Source of the DNA: Alloascoidea africana
Lineage: Eukaryota; Ascomycota; Alloascoideomycetes; Alloascoideales; Alloascoideaceae
DNA length: 64,000 nt
Direction of reading: 5' to 3'
Assembly: GCA_030581615.1 (NCBI GenBank)
Contig: JAKTTT010000086.1
Location: 1 to 64,000 of the forward strand
In this document: piece after piece, positions 1-12,129 of the stretch
Layout: each line of letters starts with the position of its first letter
Position numbering within the stretch: the stretch's first letter is position 1
Position numbers and translations under genes: made by a program
The notes under the pieces: generated by a model
Databases searched by the model: none
Seen by the model: only the letters and a program-made list of their open reading frames with translations
Told to the model about the DNA's origin: nothing

Positions 1-327
1 AATGTTGACAAGTTTACTAAAGGAGCTCAGTCTTTTATGCACTGGGAGGCCCTCCTGCGTGCTGAGAACAAGTCACTGTGCGAGGCTAATGAGAGACTTA
101 GCAATCGCTGAAGGGCTAAAAAGACGAGCATACAGCAAGGAGAAGCCCTTTAGGCAGGAGAAGGTCAAGACTTTATAGCTCAGAAGGAGGTGGATAAGCA
201 GGCAGCTCATGAAACAAGGCAATTTGGTGGTCGGTCGAGGCGAGCTGCGGCTACTGTTGGGCGATGTTGTACTTGTACAAAAGATGTAGAAATGTCTGGA
301 GATTCAGATAAGGGTAACAATGAGTAG
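1..327 (+). pseudogene. Degenerate C-terminal end of a Fot1/pogo-type DNA transposase
   Basis: Reading frame 1 gives the C-terminal tail typical of fungal pogo/Fot1 transposases: a leucine-rich stretch (FTKGAQSFMHWEALLRAENK), then ANERLSNR, RAKKT and GRSRRAA, and a short cysteine pair (CCTC) where intact relatives carry a small zinc knuckle. The frame is broken by TGA at 109-111 and TAG at 151-153 and ends at TAG 325-327. The catalytic DDE domain would lie upstream, outside the window. This is a dead class II element, so no activity is expected. Family assignment rests on the recognisable tail only, because the catalytic core is not visible. Confidence 0.7.
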
Positions 328-480
328 AGTTTTATTGTGGTTGTGTTTTAATTATCTATTGAATAGTGTAGGGGCATTGTCGCTCGAACGTTCTCATGTG
401 AACTACGATATATATTGTGGGTCATTCAAATTAGTGTATATCCGGGTAATAATTGGATACACCCCATTATCCAATGTTTG
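328..480 (+). mobile_element. Probable 3' noncoding end of the pogo-type element with a subterminal hairpin
   Basis: The AT-rich stretch after the transposase stop holds a perfect inverted repeat, ATTGGATA at 452-459 and TATCCAAT at 468-475, separated by an 8-nt loop. Hairpins and short inverted repeats near the ends are common in Tc1/mariner/pogo elements. The other terminus is outside the window, so neither the terminal repeat nor a TA target duplication can be confirmed. The outer limit of the element is a guess. Confidence 0.35.
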
Positions 481-676
481 TGACTGCTTTCCCAAATAAG
501 AAGGTTTGTCAATGACCTAAACCCCTCGACGGCGTAAATGTCAGCACGCCATACAACGATGCACAGGTCTTACAGTCGTGAAAAGCCCAAGACAACTTAA
601 CTCTCTGTGAGCATCAAGCATCTGCTATTTTGGATATCTTTTCTCCAACAGCCTATTCAAAGAATAAACAATTAAC

Positions 677-1462
677 ATGCCAGGTGTTTCAGTAAGGTGA
701 GTTGAGTTGTTTAGAGATATTTTGTTGCAAGTAGAATGGGATGGGCTCAACACACTGAAAGAAACAAATGAACAAGTTGATAATTCGATACCCTTGAATC
801 AAAGTAATCAATATGATAAAACGACAATACTCTGCACATTTGCACGACTTGGGCGAATCGTTTAGTGCTTTAAATTTCTTTCAAAAAGCTTCCTGCGAAA
901 CTTTTCAACTAGTTGAAGCTAGATGATTTCAAATAGGAACTTGAGATGTGTTTACTGGCATGCCCATACTCGTCTGCTTAACAAATTTCATATTCTCGTT
1001 CCCCTCGGTATATGATTTCTAACTTACCATTTTTATAGAGACGTCCCTGCCCAGGACTTCATTAACGCTTATTCTCAGTTCCTTCAGCGTCAAGGTAAAC
1101 TTGAGGTTCCAGGATATGTTGAACTTGTCAAGACCAGCTCAGGCAACGAGCTCCCACCCCAGGAATCCGAGACCTGGTTCTATAAACGTGCTGCTTCTGT
1201 TGCCAGACATATCTACCTACGTAAGCAGGTTGGCGTTGGTAAATTGAACAAATTGTACGGCGGTGCCATCAACCGTGGAAGCAAGCCATCCCACCACCGC
1301 GATGCCTCTGGTTCTATCAACAGAAGAGTTTTGCAGTCTTTGGAAAAGATCGGTGTTGTTGAAGTGTCTCCCAAGGGTGGACGAAGAATTACCTCAAATG
1401 GACAGAGAGATTTGGACCGTATTGCAGCTCAGACGCTTGAGGACGAGGAGGATGATGAGTAA
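677..1462 (+). CDS. RPS19: Small-subunit ribosomal protein eS19
   Basis: This cytosolic ribosomal protein of the 40S subunit is needed for 18S rRNA maturation. The model has two exons, 677-696 and 1039-1462, giving 147 residues against 144 in S. cerevisiae. The spliced start reads MPGVSVRDVPAQDFI, the family N-terminus. The conserved blocks WFYKRAASVARHIYLR and GSKPSHHRDASGSINRR follow, and the tail is acidic (LEDEEDDE). The 342-nt intron has a GTGAGT donor at 697, a TTCTAAC branch sequence at 1018-1023 and a TTTTATAG acceptor ending at 1038. A long intron right after the first few codons is typical of yeast ribosomal protein genes. The 3' end faces the dehydrogenase gene, about 230 bp away. 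Confidence 0.95.
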
Positions 1463-1689
1463 ATGTTTTGCACAAAGTATTTGTTAGTCTTTTTAACATG
1501 CTATAATATATCCAGTTACACAAGTGAATGCGCTGATCGTATCATACGTAGGCGAATGTTTGGACTATCTTTAATCTCTTCGGTTTTAGGGAAACGGAAC
1601 AAATCTTTGTTAGTGTTCTCAATCAAACCATTATCCGTGTATTTTTATTCTTTCACCTACTTTTTTTGGAGTATATATTGGTATCTATT

Positions 1690-2740
1690 TTATTTCTTGG
1701 AGTAATCATAGAATCCTCTTCCAGATTTTACTCCGAGCCAGCCAGCATCGACATATTTCACCAATAAGCCGGAAGGACGGTACTTAGAGTCACCGGTTTC
1801 ATTGTGCAAAACTCTGATGATTGCCAAACAGGTATCCAGCCCAACAAAGTCAGCAAGAGCAAGTGGACCCATAGGCATAGCACAACCGTTCTTCATTATA
1901 TTGTCAATATCTTCCTTTTGTCCAATTCCTGTTTCCAAACAGATGATAGCCTCGTTTATGTAGGGCATGAGGACTCGGTTGGCCAGAAATCCGGGGGAAT
2001 CCTGAGAAGTAGAAGTAATCTTTCCCATTTTCTTCACAAAAGCAATCGTTTGATCCAAAACTTCTTGAGAAGTTTGCAAGCCTCTAATGATCTCAACACC
2101 TTTTTGAACAGGAACAGGATTCATAAAGTGGGCTGCAACGACTCTTTCCTCTGCACCTTTTGCAGCAGCGGCAATCTTCGTAATACTGATGGAAGAGGTA
2201 TTAGTCGCCAAGATTGTGGACTTACCACTGGTTAGTTCAGCAAGTTGCTTGAAAATCGATTCCTTCAAGCTAGGAATCTCTGGAACAGCCTCAATAACAA
2301 TTTCAGCATCCGAAACACCCTCGTTGATGGAAGTAGTTGGGATAATACGCTTTTTCACGTCTGCTGCATATTCCTCTGTCAATCGGCCCTTTCCAATGTC
2401 CTTCTTCAATAATTTGTCTATACGAAGATTACCGTTAGATATTTCCATCCACTACACTTAAAGTCTAGATCTGCCTAAGCTTACCCAAAAATGCAACGCT
2501 CTTATCGATCGATGTCTGAGAGCTATCTACTAGTCTGACAGTTGCGCCAGCTTTGTTAGCTGCTACAAGAGCGATTCCCAGACCCATCTGTCCAGCTCCA
2601 AGTACTGTCAACTTTGAAAGATCGCTTGTTTCTGAAGCCGAGGTGCTGTAACACGGCGTTGCAGCAATCCGCAAATTGCGCAGAACATGGTTCTGGGCAG
2701 TTAAACGAAGAGCAGAACGAGAGCTGGTAGTCAAGAGCAT
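1690..2740 (-). CDS. HADH: Mitochondrial 3-hydroxyacyl-CoA dehydrogenase
   Basis: This NAD-dependent enzyme oxidises L-3-hydroxyacyl-CoA in mitochondrial beta-oxidation. Exon 1 is 2740-2485 and exon 2 is 2417-1690, giving 327 residues. The intron, 2484-2418, is 67 nt with a GTAAGC donor, a TCTAAC branch site and a TATAG acceptor. Splicing creates SVAFLDKLLKKDIGKGR, which matches the family, whereas reading through meets a stop. An N-terminal Arg/Ser-rich segment (about residues 1-35) looks like a mitochondrial presequence. The Rossmann motif GAGQMG follows. The catalytic pair is His about 182 in AAHFMNPVP and Glu about 194 in GVEII. The C-terminus is SKK, not a peroxisomal signal. S. cerevisiae has only the peroxisomal multifunctional enzyme, so this gene marks a yeast that kept the mitochondrial route. 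Confidence 0.9.
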
Positions 2741-4331
2741 TTCTGATGTTAGACGTTGAAAACAGTGGTAGGGACAAGAATTGAACAGTTGATGGAATTC
2801 CGTATGTGGCCAGTTAAAGAGTCTAGCTTTTTCACTGGAGTTTTGTGTGTTAGCGAAATGTGGGGAATGAGGAGTTTTTAAACCGAGGGTGCGCTAGTCA
2901 CGTGTAATTTATGGACTCCGGTTCAGGCTCTGGAACAAAACTCTGTTTCCAAGCGATATTCAACGAAATGATGGTTGAGGAATAGCACTAGAGAATGGAG
3001 AAAAAGAATGGCGGTGGTCCTGTAATAAGAACACTGATAGTGCTAGAGAATAGTAGCACACTTTCAGAGGCTTAATGGAGTAATAGAGATATTAGCCGCG
3101 AACGAGTAAATGGCTAACTATAATTCAGAATTCAAAAGGGATACAAACCGAGTGAAGCATTGATCAAATCTGGTCGGTAAACATAAAAAGGTTATACGTG
3201 TTGGATTGTTAGGCACATTTAATGAGGTCAAAGGCTAATTTTTTGGAAAAACATTGAAATGACTAGTGTACAATAGTCGAATCACCAATCTCTAATCAAA
3301 TTCCTTGACAGATAACGGAGAAATCATAATTCAAGCATATTAGGTAGACACATGGGCCTTGTTGGGCTCTGTCCCCCTGCACCTTAGTTTACTCACCGGA
3401 CCAACTGGCTAAAAGACGCGGTAGTGAAGAAAACGATTTGGGGATTGCATTAGAATTTGCAATGGAAGCCAGGAAAGAAGCTATAAGAAATGTGCGTTAT
3501 CTGGGAAAATATGGTATAATGGGCACAATACAATGACTTGCTTTAGACTATTTGCTAAAACCCCAAATAATCATGTGCAAAAAACAGTTGAAGACTATCT
3601 CTGCTAGATGTTTTATAGAAACGTCAAGTCAAACTGGCAAATTGCTCGGAGAACAGCTAACGCCAGAGGTACAATATCTGGTAAAATAAGGAGAGGAGTA
3701 ACAGGAAAAGCTTCTGCTGACACTCTACGATATAGAGGCCTAAATGTTAGTACCTGAGTAAACCAAAACTGAACCTTTAACCCAATAAGACCATTGACTG
3801 GATCTAACCCTGGAAAAGATAAATGCCATGTCAACGGGAATCCTTGATGGTGAAAATAAATACCCACCGATCACTCAAACAGTAGATGACGCAAAAACGA
3901 AAAGGTCCCAGGGCACACTATCATAATGGCGGAAACCCCAGTTGGGAAATCAAGCAATTGGATTTAAGCTTTACGAGAAACGAAAAAGGAAAGTAGAAAA
4001 CTCCCCAAATTATGAGATTTCTTAAGGACACTCCAACTTTTCAGCGAAGCAGGACGGAACAGATTTGTTGCAAGCTGGTATCTTTAAATAACAAAAGAAG
4101 GTTGTTGAATTTGAAAAAATTCTCTGAAAGAATGGATTAACAAAGTAAAAAGTGGAGAAACTGAAAGGCAGAGAATGTGTTTCATCGATTATCGCAAGGA
4201 GTGTAGCTTAAGTGTATAGATGTAATAGGGTAGAAATAGGTAAACAATATAGAAAAAGTTGAAGATCAGAAGAATAGATATTGATCAGCAAGGACGGTCA
4301 GATATTGGAGATCATAGATAAAGTTTTGGAG

Positions 4332-4345
4332 CTGCATATATGCAG
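4332..4345. repeat. Perfect 14-bp palindrome
   Basis: CTGCATATATGCAG is self-complementary over all 14 bases, within the gene-free region. The alternating core may make it a weak structural element. No function is assigned. Confidence 0.7.
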
Positions 4346-5287
4346 TTTGTTCTTAAACTAACGAGTCATCCCAAATCCAATTATTGTGTCTGGAGAAAGG
4401 TGGATATTGTTCAAGAAGGCAGATATGGTAATTAAGAAACAGTAAGATAAGTGTAAGAAGTAATGATGGGAAATGTAACTCCAAAACTTCCCAAGAATGA
4501 TCAGGTAACTGGGATGTTCAACAGCTGAAGAAACTCGAAGCATTTGTATCCGAGGTTTACATTTCTTTGATAGGCCTGGATATAGAAATAAAGAAATGAT
4601 CATAGAGATCTTCTTCTGTGTTTGTAATAAAGCCCTATACCATTTATTAATTGTTCTTGCACTTTGCTGATCCCAGATATTTCCACGGTCATGTTTCTCA
4701 TCTTAAAGTGGAGAAACCACAGAGCAAGTGTGTAACTATGTGATTGAATTTGTCAAAGAGGAGCATGTAAAGCAAGTTATCAGGTTAGATTGAGGATTAT
4801 TATCCTTTGAATAATCTACAGTAGAAAACAAAATTGCACTATTTGAGTAGTTCTAAAGATGCTAGGGATATAATATTTCCCAATGTCATTCACAAAGAAA
4901 ATAGGGGCTTTTTGAATGTTCTTAAAGTCTGGAAGGGTGATAACGGATTAGTTAAACTAAAATGTGTACACTGCTTATCTGATGAGACTGGTAGCCACAT
5001 ATTACAAGTCAGCACAGTCTCCGGAAGCGCTTACCATCCAAGGCTGACTCTCCACAAAGTTACTAAAATAGGTTTTGGATTCTCAATCAAAAATGACTAG
5101 TTAAGGTCGGAAAATGGACGAATCAAATCGCATCAATTTCTTTGAAAAGCCTGAGACCTCAAGCTTTGCCGAATAGACTATTAAAGCATTCTGGGCATCT
5201 ACCAACGAAAGTATCTTTTCTCTATACACTCTATTTAGTATTGCTAAATATTCTTTTTATAATTACACTTATAAGGTAATGCTGTCA

Positions 5288-5305
5288 CTGTTCTAATTAG
5301 AACAG
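5288..5305. repeat. Perfect 18-bp palindrome
   Basis: CTGTTCTAATTAGAACAG equals its own reverse complement over all 18 bases. It sits near the middle of the gene-free region. It could be a binding site for a dimeric protein or chance in AT-rich DNA; no function can be assigned. Confidence 0.8.
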
Positions 5306-8300
5306 AAAAAAATAAGTCATAAAATGTGATTTGATCCAATTTGGCATAACAACTAGTTATTAGAGACAAAACGGCTACAATACCTACATATTACAGGATA
5401 TAAATCGCCTTTCTTCCCATTCTGTTTCTGAGAATGATTAATCGTTTTAAAAGACGTCTAAGACTTTGAAAACTTTGCGTTGTCAGATCATAATTTCTGC
5501 CACACTTCTTCATTTCATGTCAGCTAGGAAGCAAAAAAATTGAAGCATTAAGTCCTTCAATGACGCCTATTTTTTTCTTTATAATTTTTAAGAACAGCTT
5601 AGATAGATGAAAAAGTCTGAAATTGTGTTAATGGGATAAATTAAAACAACTATGGCTACTTTACTCTGAAAATTTTCAAGCCATGGATGAAATCGAATCG
5701 CACACAAGGCACGTTCCTCTTGTTTTTGTCTTGACAACCCTAGAGCAGGCTAAAGCATTATCGAAAATTTGACTGATCACTGATGTCTGAAGGGCAGACA
5801 ATAAGCGTAGAAGTATAGATCTAATTAGAATTATTTGAAGTTCTGGATTTTGCTGTCTATTTTCTTGACTTCCTGTCTATATACGAAATAGTTTTCTCAG
5901 CAAAGAATCCGTTAAGAACCAGGACTGAGAAGCCCATAAAAACCCAAGAATTCAAAGGACAAGAAGGGGTAGTAACTTTTAGTGCGCGTTTCAGAGAGTG
6001 AAGGTTCTACCTATCAAGTTGAGATTCCGAATCCCTAGATCTCGTCACTTGACACATTAGAACAAAGTTCCGAAGAGTATAAATCGACAAATAGTCGATA
6101 TGGGGAAGAGGTTTGAAAAGCTCATCGCCCGAGTTACTCGTATTCTGGCCCTTTTGTAGGTCTGCAATGGTACTTCTGGTGGGATGTGGTGGGCTACTTT
6201 AGGAAAGAATCACCGTGCATCTCCATATATCTTTTCAACAGATTATATAATAATTATAGCTTGTCTATGGTGCAAACCGGCTTTTTAGCTCTATCTGGTA
6301 GTATTTGTCAAGATAATGACTCTAAAGGAATAATGGTAAAAAGGAAGAGGTGGAATAAGAAGGTGAAATGAATTTTTTCTTCTGAAAAACGTCCTCATTA
6401 GAGTAAACTACATTTCCTTTCAAGGACAAAAAGAATTATTAAAAAACTCTAGAAAATATGTAATGAAAAGCTCTTTCTTCGATGACTGTTCATTCTTGTA
6501 CATTTTATAAGAAAAAATTGCATTCAGAAGGCAAGAAGAGTGCCAGTTGTTCAAAGACAAGTCAGCAAAAAACACCTTAAACATGGCAGTTGGATTGGCC
6601 TGCAATGTGATCATGAAAAACCCCTGTTGCGTCGGCTGGCTAGCGAGTGTCCTTGATTAACGGAAGCATGGTAATGAGAACATTTGAGGGTTTGCACCAA
6701 GTTAAGCTCAATGCCTCCATTGAACATACAATTGAAGCCAAGATCAAGATCTTCATAAACCACTATTTTGTTTAGTGCAACAGCAAGCTATACTGTCCTT
6801 TTCGCCATTTTTAACTCAAAAGTGGGAGTGCTACGCAAAAACTCAAGTCTGGTCACCCCCTGATTTATCGGAAGAGAATCTACAATCTAATAGTGCACCT
6901 CAGACTTTCTTTCAGGGACAAACTCTAATGTTTATTTCCAAATATGTGTTCTTTTTGAACACAAAAGTAGAAGACTGCTTTGGATTAAAGTTTACTACTT
7001 ACTTGAACTGTTATTGAAAGTGAGAGACAAGCTCCCTAAAGAGCATGCTTTTCTATCCTTCTTCGGTCAACAGGAACGTCATTCTATATTTTAAGGTCAA
7101 GATTTGACGGATTTTGCTAATTTTTTCCAATTCACCCCTTGCTCATACTGAATACGGATCATTGATTATTAGGAAACATGGTTCCTGTTTCTCAAACAGT
7201 AGCTACGGTTTCAAAGTATTACCATACAGTCCACGAGTCCAATTATACTGGTAGAACAATGGAACCGTCCAGACCCAGAGCAGGATGGAGTTTTCAATGT
7301 CAGAATCCATAAACAAAACCTGGCCTGCAAGTTCATAATTCAATGGTCTAGGGCGTACATTCATAAGCAGCTCGGTTCCAGTATTACATTACGAAAAAAA
7401 AAGACAGGGATTCTTAGTAAGATCAATTGGCTTGACAATTTGCAGCAGAAATATAATTGTTGAATGGGTATAGTGGGGGTTTGCGTGGAGGAACCCAAAC
7501 GTTTGTACGTTACGACGTCGTTTAAATAATAATCGTACTAAGAATACAATAATAGCTTACCATGGTTTACCTTTACTTGGTTGTGAATATACGATTGCTT
7601 TGTTATACTCATCCGAAAAATAGGCCATATTTGCGTTTGGGAGGATTAAAAAGCGGAGTAAAACAATGTCATTCTGGAGCGCTTTTTGTAAAGTTTACAG
7701 CATAGATAAAGCAATCTGAGATTAAGTCTGATTTAATCTTGTTGTGAAGACAACAGCTGTAGTCTTGCGTTGACACGAACAATGTTTATGGAACAATCTA
7801 AAACGTATATACTGCTATAAACATCAACACAAAACAATTGCCCCAAGAATATTTGCTCTACAAGTCAATCTTAACCAAAAGGTAGAAAGAATTATGGCTT
7901 TTATATACTATGTTGCTACCTTGATAGCAGGGATAACTTTACATGATGAAAACGCTCTGTCTAGACTTGTACCAAATTGTACTTCATGTTACTTTGTTAA
8001 GCCAGCTGCTGGATATTTGTCTAGATTCAATTCATAAGATACTGGATGTTAGAAAACTGTGAATATTACTATTTTTGTGGGTTTCATCCAACTATTGTTC
8101 TTCCCTGTCCAAGCCACAGAGCAAAAGATATACAATGCTCTTTGCATCTTATTTCAACTTCGTAATGCAATTGAAAAAGGTATAAGTACCTCAATCTTGA
8201 TGCTACCATAACTCATATCAAGGATAACAATAAACAGGGGGGCAAAATCGAGTACAGGTTTAATCCTCTTTTGGGAATCATGAATTTGCTTTGTTTCACT

Positions 8301-10410
8301 TTAAATTTAATTTTGAGGGCCTAGTTTCTAAACAATTTTCTCAGGAATAACGTGGAAGACATTATCATTTTTCATAGCTCGATCCATCTATAATTTATAC
8401 TAAAATACTGGGCTGATACATGTTTTTGCGCTCTAGAGAGGGGGGTGAGTCTATCTGGAGAACGGAACAATTTGTGAGTATCCGAGTGAATAGCCGGAAC
8501 TAGACAAAAACAGTGTGCCTTTTACCCCGGTTGTTATCCGACAAGGAATAACCTGTTCTCAAAGAACGCCACACTCACTCTTGGTTCCAAATCTCATGAC
8601 TTCCACGTACTCCTGAGGCCTTCAAAAGCTTGCAGCCTGGCTAATTTTGTTTCCAGTGTTTAATTGATTGGTTTCAAACAGGGACAGACAGATGGAGGTT
8701 AGAATAAAGGTCCAGGTACTGATATTAAAGGCCGAGTATATGTCAATTGATAATGCAATGTTCCTCACTGTGCTTCCGGATGTTTCTTTTGTTGAGCAAA
8801 AAAATGAATATCGTCTATGAAATACACGAGCACTACACTTGCCATTTTTCAAAGAACGAGACAATCCGCTCACCTCATGTTTAACAAGCAATAACGCAGC
8901 TATTATAACGAGAATGCTATCATGCGTATGATGGTTCAATTGAAAAAAGTAGCATGAGTTGTAAATTCGGGTGCAACCGTCATGTATTTACGGATGGGAA
9001 AATTTGTACGCAAGAAAGAGGAGGAAAATGGCTCTCTTGAAAGAACTGGATTTTTTATTATTACTGGACTGAATAGCCTAACGGACTTGAGGAGTGGTGG
9101 CCCTTTTGAGGAAGCGGAAGAGGAGTAAGTGCCAAGTGTCAATGTTACTTCTAAACTACAATAACAGACCAACGAAACTAGCATGGAATGTAAGATTAAA
9201 AATTTGTTACATCCGCTTGGATCGGATTCCCGTTATTTTTCCACATTGACATTGCAAGCCGCTTTCTAATTGTTTGTCCAGTTCTCCACCACAAACACAG
9301 AACAAACACCTGACTCTTTAGTATTCCTTATACAAACAGATTCTACCCATGTGACATTATCCTTATTTCTAACAACATGCCTTTATTTTTATTGGGAATC
9401 AGAAATGTGTCTTCTGTGTCGTACTGGAGCGATCGAATTGTTCCACACTAAGCAAGTAGATTCAAATCTGCTAAACAAGAGAAAACACCAGCAACAATTA
9501 TTATTTGTACACATGTAAGAACGTATTTGAGTTGGATCCGTCGAATTAATGGCAAATTGAGAGTTTAAGTCTTCAGTTTGGTCTTATCAAACACTGGCTA
9601 ACCGGAAACCTCCTGCAGAATATGGAGTTGAACGCCAAGTGGTAAGTCAAAATTGGGAAAACAAACCAAAAGAGGCATGCTGGAAGTTCTACTGAAAACG
9701 AAAAGCTCCTGAAACCGATACGGCAAAAGATAGAGCTAAGGACAGAGATTAGGCGAAAGATAAATACGGCATCTACCGGGTGCAGCGATTTAAACTCCCG
9801 CGGCGGCTCCAGAATCGCCAACAGCCCCGGTTGGGACAGTCTGTAGAAGGAAGATCAGATAGGCAAGCCGAACAATAAGATCAAAAGGAGGAAAAGTCAT
9901 TACTGGAAAGGTCCAACCACAGGCTCCTGCTCCAGCGGTCAGCAGCGTTGCATCTCCTGCGCCGAGAAAAATGCAACGTTTGGTCTATTAAAATACTCCT
10001 CCTCGGAAGATGATGCTTGTTCACTGTTGCAATTGCAACTGAAGGGATGATGCACCAGGATTGGATCTGTCGGGGTCGCGAGCGAGCGCAGACCGAGACA
10101 CAAGAGCAGCTGGTGCTTATATCGATCGCATTGGAGCTGGTTACTACATCAAATAATGGGTACATCACCATCTTCTTTGCTAAGGGCCATAATAAAATGA
10201 ATAATAGGGGAGAGAGCGGCTGAATATAAAATGAAACAGTCCTCCTCAAAGCTCATCGCGACCAGACACGGGAGTTTGCGAGAATCGGGAGGGCTCTTTG
10301 GTTCGATGACTAGTTTATACATCACACTCATCATCAGCATCCTATTTTTCAGTTGCGAGAGTACATAAATTTAATCTAGTACCTGCGGCTGCTTCTGTTG
10401 TACGAGCGCC

Positions 10411-12129
10411 ATGGTTAATAATCCCTTGAATTTTCCCAACGGCCATAATCCCCAGTTATCATCAAGCTATCCTCCCAGCTACGTCTACTCCAGCGAAACT
10501 TCAGTAGAGAATGGGTCTCATCGTCTGAATCTGATTAACAACAATAGGTACTATCTTTCTATCCCTCCTACTGGTCCCAGTTCTGGCCTAGCATCTCCGG
10601 CTTCTTCATCTCCTCCACCATTATCGGCTGGAGAACCAACCTATTATTCTTCGATGAGTGGATCTCCGATAGGACAAGAACGGGAGCAGCTGTATTTGAG
10701 CAACCAACCGGTTCCTCTTGAAGCACCGAAGACTATCCCTTTTCAAAGTCCAGCAGTGGCCTCACAACAAGAAGAGCCCTATGATATATTGTACATCTCC
10801 AGAGAGAATCAAAATCAAATTCAAACTCAGAGTCAAAATCGACATTATGACATGGTTCAGCGTCCAGGTTCAACAAACCCGATCGGCACTTCGCAAACGT
10901 ACAAGCCAACCGGTGCGCCAGTAGAAAAATGGGAGTCTTCAAACCCTCCTGCTCACTTGATAAACGCATACAAGAAGAATCCAAACCAACTAGCTTTGGA
11001 TTCAATAGGGAATGCGATTTATGCCTCTACTACAAATATATCTGCTGCTGCTTATAAAAGCCAAGATTGCGCTACAAATCATTTGGACTTTTCGGGAAAC
11101 GGGAAAAACAAAGACTTGAAATTGATGCCATCACTATCTCGATCCAGAAGAAATTCGATGAACGAAAACCATAATGGGATCCATCACCATAATCATCACG
11201 GTCATCGTCTTCATCAGCATAGCTCTTCTTTAACAAATCCCAATACCAAGAGCCACCACAGCCACCACCATCACTATAACCAACAGCAGCTCGATAGAAG
11301 TTCCAACTCGCTGGCTAAAATAGAAGCACAAAATAATCTGTACAAACGTATCGAAGCTCCATACTCCCTTAGTAACACAGTCACTTCTCCTCACCCTCCT
11401 CCTCCAGCTACTTCCCCTAACAGAAATGGAATTGGCAATACTCTTTACAGTTTTCCTTCAGCTTATCCGTACCAACAGCATTCCCATATTATGAACAGCA
11501 GCATAATGTCCACAACAGCAGGAGCAACAACATCAACAGGAGAATTGACCGGAGCAGTCGACATGCAACAAGAAGAACGACCATACATTTGTCCGGAGTG
11601 CGAGCTCGCATTTCGAAGAAGTCACGATCTAAGAAGACATTTGAAGACTCATCTGAAAATACCACCATATGTCTGCCCCAACTGCACAAAAGGTTTTGCA
11701 AGAAAGGATGCACTAAAGGTAAATCTATATTTTTGCTTAATATCACTTTAAGTTTTGCTATATTCTATTTTCCTATCTTGCAATTCTGCAATACTTTATA
11801 AATCATGCTCTTTTTGCCCTCTTATGTAGAGGAGAGCGAAGAGAAACAGATTTTGCCTATTGCTATCTTCTAGAAAAGAATAAACAAAATTCTTCCAAAG
11901 ACTTGACTTCTATTAAACGATCAGTTACTTCTATTTTCTTATCATCTTTGAGCTACATTAAGAATCAACCCTTGAGATGAAATGAAAACGCAAAGCTTAC
12001 TAACACGTCCTTTGTTTCAAAACAACCAAATAGAGACATTTAAATACTGCTACCTGTCGACGAAACAGACTTCGCTTATTAAATTCACAAATGGAAGATC
12101 AGAACAACATAACCCACATGAGAGAATGA
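10411..12129 (+). CDS. C2H2 zinc-finger transcription factor, intron inside the second finger
   Basis: This is a probable DNA-binding regulator of 467 residues. Exon 1 is 10411-11718 and exon 2 is 12034-12129. The first 370 or so residues are low-complexity and rich in Ser, Pro, Asn and His, including His-rich runs near residues 252-290. Two zinc fingers close the protein. The first, YICPECELAFRRSHDL onward, ends in RRHLKTH. The second, CPNCTKGFARKDALK, is completed only after splicing by RHLNTATCRRNRLR, which restores a C2HC finger. The 315-nt intron has a GTAAAT donor at 11719, a TACTAAC branch site at about 11999-12005 and an AAATAG acceptor at 12031-12033. Without splicing the protein stops at 11751 with half a finger. 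The target genes are unknown, and I cannot name an ortholog. Confidence 0.85.

Larger units (their letters stand above)
2790..10410. other. 7.6-kb AT-rich region without a supportable gene
   Basis: No open frame above 122 codons exists here on either strand. None of the short frames resembles a known protein, and none is joined to a neighbour by splice signals I could find. The base composition is visibly more AT-rich than the coding flanks. I saw no tRNA, rRNA or transposase signature and no tandem satellite. Short dyads occur: a perfect 18-bp palindrome at 5288-5305, a 14-bp palindrome at 4332-4345, and hairpins near 4796-4816 and 6083-6099. The right-hand kilobase is presumably the promoter of the C2H2 regulator. 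A centromere, a long noncoding RNA locus or a decayed gene are possible explanations. Confidence 0.6.

Noticed and set aside
697-1038. Possible snoRNA in the RPS19 intron
   Set aside because: Ribosomal protein introns often host snoRNAs, but I could not find a matching C box and D box pair or an H/ACA hairpin pattern here.
11829-11899. Alternative 3' exon of the C2H2 gene from the acceptor at 11827-11829
   Set aside because: It would leave the second finger without its histidine. The acceptor at 12033 restores a standard finger and has a perfect TACTAAC upstream. It is kept only as a note in the findings.
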